Shown piece by piece: positions 39,969 to 50,510 of a stretch of 64,000 bases of DNA. The DNA is from Pyropia yezoensis. Its lineage: Eukaryota; Rhodophyta; Bangiophyceae; Bangiales; Bangiaceae. A program made the translations under genes and the position numbers. Under the pieces are notes generated by a model. It had not been told where the DNA came from. It saw only the letters and a list, made by a program, of their open reading frames with translations, and searched no databases. The DNA is taken from the NCBI GenBank assembly GCA_009829735.1, contig CM020618.1:6508882-6572881 (forward strand), written 5' to 3'. Each line of letters begins with the position of its first letter. Position 1 is the stretch's first letter.

Positions 39969-40934
39969 GGCGGCGGGCACCCTCGGGACGCGCCTGGGAC
40001 TCTGGGCAGAGTTCCGCAGAAGTTGGGGGGGCGGGGGGGGGGGGTGGGGGGGGGGGGGGGGTGGGAACGGGGGGGGAGAAAGTCAAAGAACTGGTTCCGC
40101 GTGTGTGCGTGTGCGACCTATTCGTACAGAAGCGTATTTTTCCCTCTGCTGGTGGTTGATATGGGTAGAATTTCGATGCGCCTCGAGACAGCCAACGAGT
40201 GTGCTGCTGCTGTGTGATCCGGGGCAGATCTTGTCCCACGTGGAACGCGACCGTGGGAGCCCCTCAGAATCGCCCGAGATTTCTCCCGTTCCGGGAGAGC
40301 TGACTCGAGACGGGGCTCCCAGCGGCCATTCCAAAGTGGTGGGGGGGGGGGGGGGGGGGGGGGGTCAGGTTGGGGTCGGCCACGGCTCCCACCGCCCCTC
40401 TGCATCCCTTGCCGCCGCGCCCTGTCGCTGGACTGCTCGGTGACGCGCCTCGCAGAGAGGCCCACCAACCGAGGCGTGTGCCGGGCCAGGAAGCACCTAC
40501 ATATCCCAATTGCACCCCCCCCTGGCGGCCTGCTGCTGCCTATTATACCAGTCATGTCAGCAGCGCGTCGCCACCTCACCTACACTGTGTACCCGCACAC
40601 GCCCGGAACCGCGTGGGATCTGCCGCAGCGCCGGCTCGTTCCCCACCTTGCTTGACCTCCTCCGTTTGGCCCGCCGTTGACCTCGTCCTTGCGCCAGCCT
40701 CCTCGCTGGTGTATCGCCCTCTGCTGCTCCGCGCCATCCGAGTCCTTTCGGCGCTTGCCCGCACCCCGCGCTGCTCTTGTGCCGTGCCCGTGGCGGTGGG
40801 TGCTAGCCCGCGGCCGTCGCCTCCCCAGACCCGCCGATCGCAGTCGGGTGGGTGCGTGGCGGTCCCGCCTCCCCCTCCTCTTCCTCATTGCCTTTGTTCT
40901 TCCCCCCCCCCTCTCCGGCGTCACCCGCCCTGTC
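39969..40934. other. Divergent flank between STK19 and the CBS protein
   Basis: It holds G-rich homopolymers, including long G runs at 40024-40076 and a G24 run at 40341-40364, then a pyrimidine-rich 5' flank of the CBS gene. No gene is supported. Confidence 0.5.
40341..40364. repeat. G24 homopolymer
   Basis: Twenty-four consecutive G on the plus strand. It is a potential G-quadruplex former and an assembly-risk site. Confidence 0.9.
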
Positions 40935-41681
40935 ATGGCCACTCGAGCGGCGGCGGTCGCCGCGTCGGCCGCAGCTCGCCGCGCGTCGGTGGCGGTCCCC
41001 CGGGCGCTGGCTGGCTCGACGGCCGGGTCGCCCGCCGTTGCCTCTGTGGCTGCCCCCCTGCGTACCGCGGCGGCGGTAACTGGCGCTGCCGCCGCCCGGG
41101 CGTTGCGCTCCTCTCCCCCGGGAGCTGCAGCCGCTGAAGCGGCGCCACCGTCGGCGCGGGCCGCCACCGCGGCGCCTGGTGGGGAGGGCGGCGGCGCGGG
41201 CGCCAAGTCCATGTTCACCTCCTCGACGATGCGCGTGGCGGACGTTTTGGCCCTCAAGGGCGAAGTCTTTTACCACACCACCGCCGACGCACTCGTGTAC
41301 GACGCGATTGTGGAGATGGTGAAGCACAACATTGGGTCGCTGGTGGTGGTGGAGCCCGCCGCGAGCGGCAACGGCCTCAAGCCTGTGGGCATCCTTACCG
41401 AACGGGACTACTTGGATAAGGTTGTGATTCTGGGCCGATCCAGTCGGACCACCAAAGTCTCTGCGATTATGAGCGAGAAGACGCTGGTTGCGGTGACGGG
41501 GGAAACGACCCTGGGAGATTGCATGGACCTGATGGTTGCGAACCGGGTCCGGCACATCCCTGTTGTGGAGGGTGGGTTGCTGAAGGGCCTTATCAGCATT
41601 GGCGATGTAGTCAAGGAGCTGGTGGATTCGCACAAGCGCAACGCGGAGAGCATGAGCGAGTACATCCAGGGTGGTTGGTGA
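40935..41681 (+). CDS. CBSX3-like CBS-pair protein, probably mitochondrial
   Basis: The product is 248 aa from the ATG at 40935; the upstream open frame is taken as UTR. Residues 1-75 are Ala/Arg/Ser-rich without acids, fitting an organelle presequence. The CBS pair follows (about 97-235). CBS1 has Val-Tyr-Asp-Ala-Ile-Val-Glu-Met-Val and Gly-Ile-Leu-Thr-Glu-Arg-Asp-Tyr. A Gly-Arg-Ser-Ser-Arg-Thr-Thr-Lys-Val linker precedes the second repeat. CBS2 has Cys-Met-Asp-Leu-Met-Val-Ala-Asn-Arg-Val-Arg-His-Ile-Pro-Val-Val-Glu and Leu-Ile-Ser-Ile-Gly-Asp-Val-Val-Lys. It ends Tyr-Ile-Gln-Gly-Gly-Trp, close to the plant CBSX3 ending. CBS pairs bind adenine nucleotides; plant CBSX3 is reported to regulate mitochondrial thioredoxin. 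Confidence 0.88.
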   Translation: MATRAAAVAASAAARRASVAVPRALAGSTAGSPAVASVAAPLRTAAAVTGAAAARALRSSPPGAAAAEAAPPSARAATAAPGGEGGGAGAKSMFTSSTMRVADVLALKGEVFYHTTADALVYDAIVEMVKHNIGSLVVVEPAASGNGLKPVGILTERDYLDKVVILGRSSRTTKVSAIMSEKTLVAVTGETTLGDCMDLMVANRVRHIPVVEGGLLKGLISIGDVVKELVDSHKRNAESMSEYIQGGW

Positions 41682-42537
41682 TGGGGGTTGCATCGGTCTT
41701 CCCCTGGGCCGGCGGATTGGTGGGTGGAGGGTTGGATGGTCGGGTTGGTGGGTGGGCGGCTGGACGGTCGGGCGGATGTGTGAGTTCGGGAGTGGCGAGC
41801 GGCTGCGCCTTGGGGGTGGGCGGGAAGGTAGGGGGACGCAGCAGTCGTGTGGTGTGCGAGCTTGTGTGTCACGGTGGCGCAACTGTGTTGCGGCGGTCGC
41901 GCTGCTGGTGGGTGTGCTGTACTCGTGCTGGCGCTGCGTGGCGGCGCTCCTGCTCCTCAGTCTTGTTCCACCAGCAGGACCCCCGCGTTCCTTGTACATC
42001 TGGTTGCCAGCGCTGTGTGGGGGTGCTGTGCTGTTTGTTATGGGTGTGGGAAGCTCTGGCGAAGGCGAATCCACTCCTGGTTTTCCTGACCGCGAGTGTG
42101 CGTGGCTGCTCCAGTTTGGCTCTGTAGACGAAGGGTCATGGCGCATTGTTCCTGTAAAACTATCCCCTCTCCTGTTTTGGAGGCATCTCGACTGCTGCTT
42201 TGACGTGGTGCACTGGATGTCACGCCTACTCTCGGCCGGGCGGCGACCTATCTGAGACGATCGCGCATCGTCGGGCTCGCTTGACTTGGTTGCCGCGTGT
42301 TTCCACCCAGTTTGAGTCGTCCGGTGTGTCTTCGCGCCTTGCGCTCCCATGCACCTAATTGTGTTGCGTCGTTTGCATTGTTGTTCCCAGGGACTTCCCG
42401 TACGCCCAGACCCCCTTGTCTGGCACGCAACCATCCACACTCCCACACCCCACCAAGCCCTCACTTGTGTCGCATCCCCATATCCGTGATCCATCACCAG
42501 ATGATCACGCCCCCCCCGCCCTCCCCCCCGGCGAACT
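41682..42537. other. Intergenic between convergent genes
   Basis: The 3' flanks of the CBS gene (plus) and of the membrane protein gene (minus). Short GGTTGGTGGGTGG-type repeats lie just after the CBS stop (about 41720-41790). No gene was seen. Confidence 0.5.
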
Positions 42538-44229
42538 TCACATGGACTTGCCCGTCTCGGCAAACCGAGACAACACGGCAGCGACGACCCCTCCGCTGGT
42601 TCCCCCACGGGGCGGGGGCTTGCGGGCGCCCACGGGCAGCAGCCCCCCCCCCAATGGATCCCCACCCCGAGCACGTCGTCTTCCGCCCCCCCCCGCCCCC
42701 CGCCCCCAGGCATCATACAGTCCAAGCGCGCCGCCGAAGACCAACCACAGCCCGACGAGTCCCGCCGCGAGGCGGAACAAGCGGAGCCACCCCGTGCCCC
42801 CCCCGCGAGGGTCCCTGGCACCGCCCCCCAGCAGGCGGTCCATCACGCCCAGGGACAGCCCCGCGCCCCCGCCCAGACCACGGAGCGCCGCTGCCTCTGC
42901 GGCGCTCTCCCCAACTGCCGCGGCGGGCACCGACAGCAGCACGCCCAGCGCCTCACGTACAGGCGCGCGGCGCGTCGCGGCTGCACGTACCCGCGCGTAC
43001 GATGCCTCCACCCGCAGCCGACGGGCGGGGGCCAGCCCTACACCGCCGTCACCGCCGGAGGCGCGCCGACCATCGCCGCCCCCACTGCTCCCTCCTTCGC
43101 TGACGCCCCCAACCTCGGGGGGGGGGGGCGGCGGGAACTTGGCCAGCTCCTCCCCCCCGCGGGCCGCCGCGTACGCGCGGCGCAGGTGCGCACACTCAGC
43201 GGCGACGGCATCACCGCCACCGACCACGTCACAGGAAGCCGCGTCCCACGCGCCGTGCAGCTGCTCCGCCGACAGGAGGCCTTCGAGGCCGGCGACGCCG
43301 GGTGTGCCGGGGCCCTCCCGCATGGCGACCACCGCAGCGGGCAACACAAAGACACGGGCGGCACACGCGGCACCCGCCATTGCCGCTGCCGCCGCATCGG
43401 CCGCCCCCACATCACCTTCCCCACCGAGCCCCCCAGTAGGGGAGGTCGCCCCACCACCGGCGGGGGCACCCCCCCATCCGCGGGAGGCGACGCCAAATAT
43501 GCTTTCGTCGTCTGCTGGTTCGTCCGGGTTCCCCACATCCACCGCGACACCCGGTGGGCGCGGGGCGCCGCCAAGAGCCCCCAACGCAGAGCGGCGGTCG
43601 TTGTCGCGGGTGACCTCTGCCTCGGCCACCGCGTCCGTCACAAACAGCGGTCGGCTGCCGGTGGACGCCTCAAAAGCGTCTAGGGCCGTGGGCAGACCGC
43701 CGGGAATAGCTGCACTCGACACCACCACCCAGTGTCCCGACCGGATAGCGGCTCGCACAGCAGAGGCGCCTAGGCCACCCGGCGCCCCCTCGCCAACCGG
43801 TTCACCGTTGCTGGCATCGGCAGGGGAGGCGGCGTCTTCACCGCCACCACTACCGCCGGGCACCCACCCCACATCCGCAGGGGACAGCCCCACCGCGGCC
43901 GTAATACCCGCTGCGGTGGCGGCGGCGAGGGCGGTCACCACCTCAGCCGCCCCCGTCATGGCTGTGTCCAGGTAGAGGAACGGCGCACCAGTTGGTGTGG
44001 CGGTGGTGGTCAGCAGGGGCGAAGCGCCCTGCAGCGCGGCACAACCGCCGGGGGAGCTCGAGGGGGCGCCAAGGAGGGGGTTGGCTGCCCATGTCGGTGG
44101 CGCGCGAGCCGCGGCGGCCGCCCCCGCCAGCGCCGCCGCGAGCGCCAGACGCCACGCCGCCGCAAAGGGGCGGCGGGGGACACGAGTAGAAAGGCTGAGG
44201 CCGCCGCCTTCGCGCAGTCTGGTCACCAT
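42538..44229 (-). CDS. Unknown type I membrane protein
   Basis: The product is 563 aa from the ATG at 44229. An N-terminal signal peptide is visible (Arg-Arg-Pro-Phe then an Ala/Leu-rich core, about 19-43). The luminal part is Ala/Gly-rich with six or more Cys and has a Phe-Leu-Tyr-Leu-Asp-Thr-Ala-Met segment near residue 80 and a Leu-His-Gly-Ala-Trp-Asp-Ala-Ala-Ser-Cys block near residue 320. One transmembrane helix near the C-terminus (Leu-Val-Gly-Leu-Trp-Leu-Val-Phe-Gly-Gly-Ala-Leu) is followed by a basic cytosolic tail of about 50 residues. I recognise no family. The topology fits a receptor-like or Golgi/ER cargo protein. A clear signal peptide plus anchor argues that it is real. Confidence 0.6.
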   Translation of the reverse strand: MVTRLREGGGLSLSTRVPRRPFAAAWRLALAAALAGAAAAARAPPTWAANPLLGAPSSSPGGCAALQGASPLLTTTATPTGAPFLYLDTAMTGAAEVVTALAAATAAGITAAVGLSPADVGWVPGGSGGGEDAASPADASNGEPVGEGAPGGLGASAVRAAIRSGHWVVVSSAAIPGGLPTALDAFEASTGSRPLFVTDAVAEAEVTRDNDRRSALGALGGAPRPPGVAVDVGNPDEPADDESIFGVASRGWGGAPAGGGATSPTGGLGGEGDVGAADAAAAAMAGAACAARVFVLPAAVVAMREGPGTPGVAGLEGLLSAEQLHGAWDAASCDVVGGGDAVAAECAHLRRAYAAARGGEELAKFPPPPPPEVGGVSEGGSSGGGDGRRASGGDGGVGLAPARRLRVEASYARVRAAATRRAPVREALGVLLSVPAAAVGESAAEAAALRGLGGGAGLSLGVMDRLLGGGARDPRGGGTGWLRLFRLAAGLVGLWLVFGGALGLYDAWGRGAGGGGRRRARGGDPLGGGLLPVGARKPPPRGGTSGGVVAAVLSRFAETGKSM

Positions 44230-46454
44230 GGCATGTCTCGCCCCGTCGAGCCGCCCGCGTCCGACAGAGGGCGAACGGGGATGAGAGACGGGGGGAGACG
44301 CCGCAGCGTGCTGGTCGCCGCAGCGAAGTCGGGGACACCGACAGCAGCCCCAGCGTGAGTGCGTGCAAGACAGTTGGAACACTTAATTGGAATTGTACTC
44401 TTGTCAGCACTGGACTGTGTCCGAGTTTATAAAAATGTTCGTGATAGGGCCAACCCCCCTTTTGACAGTATTGTACTTCAAAATTACCTACATCTCGGAG
44501 ACGATAATCTGAAAAATTTATGCAAGCGCCGATGGCTGCAGACTGAGACTGTCAAGCCCCGCTGCTTCCTGCACTCGTCTGCCCGTGCTGTAAGTTTCCA
44601 CAGGTCACACGCCAGGCATGGATCAAAGCGCTTGACCCCTCGCCACGCGGCTCGGAGTTGTCAATGTGGGTCTCTGAATGTGTACCGATCCACGTCGACG
44701 CGCATCCATTAGGGTGCCGCACAGACACCACCACGACGTCCGGGGCGGTCACCGCTTGGTGTTGGGCGTAGTGCTACGTAGGGGGGAGGTTGACGCCCAG
44801 CCCTCTGTCCGGGCCCCGACGATCTTCTGGTTGTGCTTGGCTGGCCGCCGTTTTGATAGGTAGTTACAGTGGCTCCGCTTGACACCCCAACGCGAAGTCA
44901 GGCGAGGGCCGGGGGCGGGGGGCGTCGCCAGCCTGCCAAATTGGCAATCTTGGAATGCGCCGGCGGCGACACCCCCCGCGCACGCGTGGGGCTTGGGCAC
45001 AGAGAGTCTGCAGTTTTCGACAAGAGAGCGAGGGGGGGGTGGAAGAACGAAGGGTGGCGCGGCACCCCTGCCTCGTCTGCCCCACCGCCACGGCCTGCCG
45101 CTTTCTTTCGTCTGCCACCCCAAAGCATACCGCCCCACCGCCGACGGCAACGTTGCGCCGGCAGCGCTGGCAGCGTCTGGCAACCACAGCCCCGGTCGCG
45201 GCGCGCCGCCACCACCACGCTCGCGCCGTCGCTGTTGCCAACAGAGCGCGCGGCCACAGCGGCACCGGGAGGGCCCCCCCTCCCCGGGGAGAGGGGGGGG
45301 TGATCCGCCAACAAGGCCGTGCTGCCTGCCACGCCCTGGTGCAGAGTGGGGGGAGGGCGGGAGGAGGGGTGGTGGGAGGTTGGTTGCGTCGCTGACACCC
45401 ACTGTGGCGGCATTGGCGGGCCCGCACTGGGGCCGAGTCCCCCCCCCCCCCCCCGCCCCTCATCGTCATCTTCCACACCGGTCGTTTACGGGGGGTGTCG
45501 CGGTGGCACCGGGCCGCTGGGGGTGCCGTCCGACCGTGTGCGTGCAGATCTGATCCCACCTACCCTTCTAAATACCCACCCACCCACCGACCCTTCCCCG
45601 CCCAACCCCCCGTTGCCCGACCTCGACGACACGTGCCTTGCTGGCTGGGTGCCGCCGCCGCTGCCGCCGCCAACTGCCCCGCCACCTCCCCCGCGCGGCA
45701 GAGCCACGGCTGCCAGACGGTGGCAGTGGGAGGGGGGGCGGGGCTAGCGGGTAAGGGCGGCCTGCTCAGATGTCTCCCCCCCCATCCCACCCCCGCTTCC
45801 CCTCCTAACTCCACTGCTGCCGCTGCCGTGCGTGGCATGATGGACCGCCGGCGGGGAGAGGGGGATTGGCGGCGGCACGCCCGTCTCTCCCTCTCTTCCC
45901 GTCCCGCCCCCCTTCGCTCCTACGGGGCCCCCTGTTGACGTGCCAACGTGCTACAGCAGCGCACGCCCCTCCTTTTCGCCGTTGCGCTGGAGAGGAGCGC
46001 AGGGCGCCAGGGGGGGTGGGGGGGATTGTGACGCGACGCCCGCTGCCAGCCAGTGGCAGTGAGGGACGGGGGACGGGCGGGCGGGGGGGATGGTTGTTGT
46101 GGTGGTGGCGCTCCCCTCACTCCCCCCCGCGCACGTGCGGCTGTGCGCAAGGCCGTGGCGGCAGGAGCAAGCGGGGGGGCGGCGGGTGTCGCGCTTAAGA
46201 AGGACCGCCGGCCGCGCCCCCGACAGTCGCCACCCCGCCCCCCCCCCGCCCACAGCACGCATCGACAAGCGCGCGTCGACGACGGCGGTGGCACCCGCGA
46301 CCCCCACCCAACCCCACCCCACCCCGTTCCCTTCTTTCCCTCCCGTCTGCTCACGGCGGCCCGGTTGGCCCGTTGGTCGACTCTCGGTCCTGTGCGGCCC
46401 CTGTTATCCCCCTCTCCTCGCACCCTGTAGGAAGCGCGAACCCCCCCCGGCGCC
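44230..46454. other. Intergenic, 2.2 kb; no supported gene
   Basis: The stretch at 44380-44540 is AT-rich with TTTATAAAAATG. The rest is low-complexity, with C runs near 45430-45450 and many Pro/Arg frames on both strands. It must hold the promoters of the membrane protein and tyrosinase genes. Confidence 0.5.
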
Positions 46455-46595
46455 ATGCCCCTTCTGTGGCTGTCCAAGGCCGCGACGGCTACGCTCGCCG
46501 TGACGGTTGCCCTTGTGTCTGTGGCGGAGGGCGGTCCGCCCACGGCAGACGGCTCGTCTGCCGCGGTCGCACCGGCTGGCCACCAATACGTGGTG

Positions 46596-46633
<38 letters not shown>

Positions 46634-48086
46634 CGGGCGTCCCGGCCCGGTCCCATCTGGCTGCTGGGGCGGCAGCGGCAACCCGCGGCGCAACTATTGT
46701 TGCAAGGTAACTGAGCAGTGCGGACAGAATTGTCAGACGAAGCGTCGGCAGGTGCCGTGCTCGGTGCGGCAGTACGTCTTCGGTGGCGGCCCCGGTGGCT
46801 GCACCCGCTCTCAGACGTTCACTGAGTGCACGCCCAAGACGTGTGAACGCACGAGGTGCAACTATGGGCCTGGGACCAACCCGCCGCGGCCGACTTCGGC
46901 GCCGCCGCCGCGACCAACGCAACGGCCAAACCCGACGGCCCGCCCGACACAGCGCCCGACGCAGCGCCCGACGGCCCGCCCGACGGCCCGCCCGACGGCC
47001 CGCCCGACGGCCCGCCCGACGGCCCGCCCGACGCCACCGCCCCCCGCACAATACCGCTGGGGGGATGGCTGGCGGCAGTGCACGGCGTCCAACTTCCGGA
47101 CGCGCCGGAATATCCGTTCGCTATCCAGTGACGAAAAGCGGCGCCTCGCTGCCGCCTTCAACGCCCTCATCTCCCGTGGCCTCTACACCCAATTCACCCG
47201 CATTCACCGGGACAATGGGGCGGCCGCCCATGGGGGCGTCCAGTTCCTCCCGTGGCATCGGCTGTTTGTGCTGGAGCTGGAGCAGGCCCTCCGCTCCATT
47301 GACCCGTCGGTGGTGCTTCCGTTTTGGGACTTCACTTCCGACTGGGACAACCCCGTGCTGGCACCTGTCTTCAACACTGACATCCTCGGGGGCGGTGAGG
47401 CGGGCAGGTGCATCCCCGACGGGCCGTACGCCAACCTCCAGGCGCAGCTGCCATCCCCGCACTGTGTGACGCGGGGGTTCAACTCGGGCGCTGGCGGCAT
47501 GGGCTCCTTCACCTTTGACCAGCCGGGAACCATCAACGCCCTCATCAGCGCGAGTGGCAACTATGCGACCTTTGCCGAAGCGTGGGAGATGGCGCATGGC
47601 GCCCCGCATGTGGCGATTGGTGGGGCGCTGCTGGAGGGCAACTGGGGGGATATGTTCCTGGTCGATCAATCGCCGAACGATCCCGCGTTCTTCATCGCCG
47701 TGCACGCCAACACGGACCGCGTCTGGTGGCTGCGGCAGCGTGCGTCAGGGAACGCGGCGCAGTACGATGGTCGGCACCAGGGCCGGGCCGTGTCTCCCAG
47801 CGACCCGCTGACCGCGTTTGGCCCCCGCCGCGTATCGGACACGTTTAACCTGGCGTGCGTGGGGTACAACCCCGCCCGTACCCGTTCTGCACGCTCGGGG
47901 CGGAGGACGCCACGCTCGGTTGCTGTTCAGCGGGCGCCGGTCGCGCGCGCCAACGCGGCGAGGGTGCTCGACCGGTGGGCCGAAGCGTCTGGCATCGACA
48001 ATGCTAGGCGGGCGAGCGCGCAGCGAACGCTCAACGAAGCGGCCGTAAAGGCGGACGAGGAAGGCCGGCTGGTTGTGTCACGCTAG
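46455..48086 (+). CDS. Secreted tyrosinase with Cys-rich head and Pro-Thr hinge
   Basis: The product is 543 aa. A signal peptide (1-26) and a poly-Gly spacer (48-60) come first. A Cys-rich module follows (about 69-135, twelve Cys including Cys-Cys-Lys) that loosely recalls thrombospondin-1-like repeats. A hinge of Pro-Thr-Ala-Arg repeats covers 145-195. The tyrosinase domain has CuA ligands probably His250, His258 and His267 (Ala-His-Gly-Gly...Phe-Leu-Pro-Trp-His-Arg). CuB ligands are His380 and His384 (Met-Ala-His-Gly-Ala-Pro-His) and His416 (Asp-Pro-Ala-Phe-Phe-Ile-Ala-Val-His). Tyrosinases oxidise phenols to o-quinones; secretion and the Cys-rich module suggest a cell-wall or extracellular role. 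The Arg/Ala tail after the domain may be a processed cap. No intron is needed. Confidence 0.93.
46932..47032. repeat. 12-bp coding minisatellite (CGACGGCCCGCC)
   Basis: About eight near-perfect copies of CGACGGCCCGCC encode the Pro-Thr-Ala-Arg hinge of the tyrosinase. The 12-bp period keeps frame, so copy number can vary without breaking the gene. Confidence 0.9.
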
Positions 48087-49222
48087 GTAGTGGGGGAAGA
48101 AGGTCAGCGGGCCGTGCTTGGGTGTTTAACTTTGCGAGTGCGGCGTAGTGGAGGGCAGCCGCGGGGAGCGGGACTGTCAATGCCAGGAAGCAGGAGCGCG
48201 GGATCTGGGCCGCGGCCGTGTAGCGGTCTTGAGCGTCCACACGTTTTAAGGTGGATTCTATTGCAGTATACATATACTCTGAATTTTCTCTCAAATCCGA
48301 CCGCGACAAGAACAGACTGTAGATGGCCAATGAAATACTTCGGCTGAGGAGTTTCCACCCAATGACCGCTCGGCGTGAGTGTCCGTTGTTGCACTTTGTA
48401 TTTTACAACGCAATATAGTCAATACACGATTCAGAGCTGCGTTGCTACGTATGACTATCTCTTAACATGATCTGCGGTCCGCTATTTGCACTGCTAGCTC
48501 GTTTTTTTTGGTGCGCAGTCCGTCGCAGAGGCTCCGGTCAGAGCTCATGGGCCACGCAGGCTTGTCTGAGTATCACTCTACGTTCGCTACGCATCGTCAC
48601 GCAACAGAATGTCAGTCATGCGCTTCCTGTTGCAGCTTGCGCCGGGATCTTGCGCCTTGTGCACCCACCGCCAAGCATGCTTCCTAAAGAAGGCTTTAGA
48701 CGCCCTCAAGGCATGTCACTGAGGGCTCATCCTGTTCTGAATGGCTCTTTGGCAGAAAGGGACGCAGCCTCATGGCTTCATTCCACCACAAGCGCCAAGA
48801 ACATACAGTTCGGCCTGAAGCGGCGAGCCATGGCGGCCGGGCAGTGGGAGTGCAACTTGCAATGGCGGCAACGAATGTCTGTCGTCGGGGAAGGGAAGAT
48901 AGACCTGCCCGCGCGGGTACGGTACTGGCGGGCCCAGAGGGGAGAAACACGGCCGCTTACAATCTCGACTACGAACGGAGTCGCCCTGAGCATACACAGT
49001 TGAAGAGGGGCACCTCGAAGACCCGCACCGCCCCTGCCATCCCCAACCAGTCCAGATACTACGCAAGGGAGCCCCGACAGGCGAACAAACTGAAAACTGA
49101 ACGAAAAAAGAGGAACACCACGCTGGTACGCGTGTGGCGCCGACCCACCAAGGACACCCGCAGGAACATCCGCGAGTGGCGAGGCTGTGCTCGCCGCTGC
49201 GGCCCAGGCGGCAGCCTCGCCG
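48087..49222. other. Intergenic, no supported gene
   Basis: An AT-rich part lies at 48240-48470, with ATACATATACTCTG and TTTTACAACGCAATATAGTC. A 178-codon plus-strand frame (48467-49003) has mixed composition and no recognised domain, so it is not called. Confidence 0.45.
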
Positions 49223-50510
49223 TCACTTGAACCACCCGCCCCTGCCGCCTTCTTGCCGTGTAACAGCCCTTTCCAGCCCATGCACGCCTACCTGCGTCCT
49301 CTGGGAGCAGCCAAGCGTGTACTCAGACGCCACGTCGGGCAGCCACCCTTGAATTTGTTCGATCCGCCGCTTGTCCGACGGGTGGGTGGAAAGGAAGGCC
49401 GGTGGGGGCGTGCCGCGCTTGCCCGCCATCTGGTCCAGGCGCTGGAAGAACCGCGCTGCTGCAGCGGGGTCGTAGCATGCGGCAGCCATGAGGCGGAGGC
49501 CAATAAAGTCCGCCTCTGCCTCCATCGCCCGCGACATGGGGAGTGACGCTGCCACGTTGATGAGTACATCCACCAGCGCGCCCGCGTCAATCAGAAAAAA
49601 AAGCACGGCGCGCGCGACCAGCACCAGGTTGGCAAACGACAGCTTTTCAGCAGAGTGCCGAGCCACCGCATGGCCAATCTCGTGCGCGATTACAGCCGCG
49701 AGCTCCGCTTCGCCCTCCCGCCCGGGGGGGAGCGCGTCGAGGAGACCAGAAAACACTACCACCTTACCGCCGGGATAGCACGCCGCGTTGACGACCCCGG
49801 GCGCGGCAATGACCACAAAGCGCCAGTCAAAAGGCGTCGGGGTGGGGGGGACCACCGCTGCAATGCGGCGGGCAACGCGGGTGACCAGCCGGGAGGTGGG
49901 CGCGCCGGGGGGGTGGGTGGGCGAGGACGAAACGAGACGGTTGAACTCGCGCTGCCCAAGCTCCGCTTCGTCCTCGGGGGAAAGGTCAATCATTCGGCGG
50001 CGGTTGGTGTACGGCGCGTAGTCCTGGTGCGCTGCGTAATAGGCAGTGCCCCCGCCAACGGCGACAACCTGTACGTGACCAGCAGAAACGGCAATGATAA
50101 CACAACGCAGGTCCCACAGGCAGCTGAAGAACGTTGCCAGCGCGTGTGTGCTGTCAGCGGACTGCACTAGTGCCCACTAACCAAACGCAAGACGCTCCCC
50201 AGCCAAACGTCTCCTCACGAGGGGACGGGACCACCGTTCGCCAACGCACCAGGAAGAATTTGCCGCGGCCGGCCACCAACGCCCGTCCATAGGATGGCAG
50301 CAGGTTGCCCCGCCCGCGGTGGCCCTCCCAGTTGGGGTCCCACGACGGTCGCTTTGGCGGTGATGAAGGCGGTGGCGGCGGCTGCCGAGTTGGTGACAGC
50401 CCCCCCCGTGGCGGCCGCGGGGGGGACGGCCACGCAGCGAGGCCGCGGGTTGGGTGGGGGGAGGGGCGGGGTAGCCGCCGGACGGCCGCGGCCGTCAGCT
50501 GGCGCAACAT
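49223..50510 (-). CDS. OMA1: OMA1-type mitochondrial M48 metalloprotease, two exons
   Basis: Predicted exons are 50510-50235 and 50068-49223, giving 373 aa. Exon 1 starts Met-Leu-Arg-Gln-Leu-Thr-Ala-Ala-Ala-Val-Arg-Arg, a mitochondrial presequence. The donor GTGGTC at 50234 is weak; the acceptor is ACGTACAG at 50069. The join is in frame and gives Arg-Trp-Arg-Thr before Val-Val-Ala-Val-Gly-Gly-Gly-Thr-Ala-Tyr-Tyr, matching the OMA1 membrane-proximal part. Then come Tyr-Thr-Asn-Arg-Arg-Arg and Ala-Cys-Tyr-Pro-Gly-Gly-Lys-Val-Val-Val-Phe-Ser-Gly-Leu. The zinc motif His221-Glu-Ile-Gly-His225 and the downstream Glu-Ala-Glu-Ala-Asp ligand segment (about 275-279) follow. The C-terminal His-Pro-Ser-Asp-Lys-Arg is typical. 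OMA1 is the stress-activated inner-membrane protease that cleaves dynamin-like fusion proteins. The CDS without exon 1 is secure; the splice is inferred. Confidence 0.87.

Noticed and set aside
46932-47032. CRISPR-like array
   Set aside because: The direct repeats are a 12-bp in-frame coding minisatellite with no spacers, in a eukaryotic gene.
46404-47051. Minus-strand Gly/Arg repeat frame opposite the tyrosinase hinge
   Set aside because: It is produced by the 12-bp minisatellite read antisense; coordinates run on the minus strand.
48467-49003. 178-codon plus-strand frame
   Set aside because: Mixed composition but no recognisable family or gene signals.
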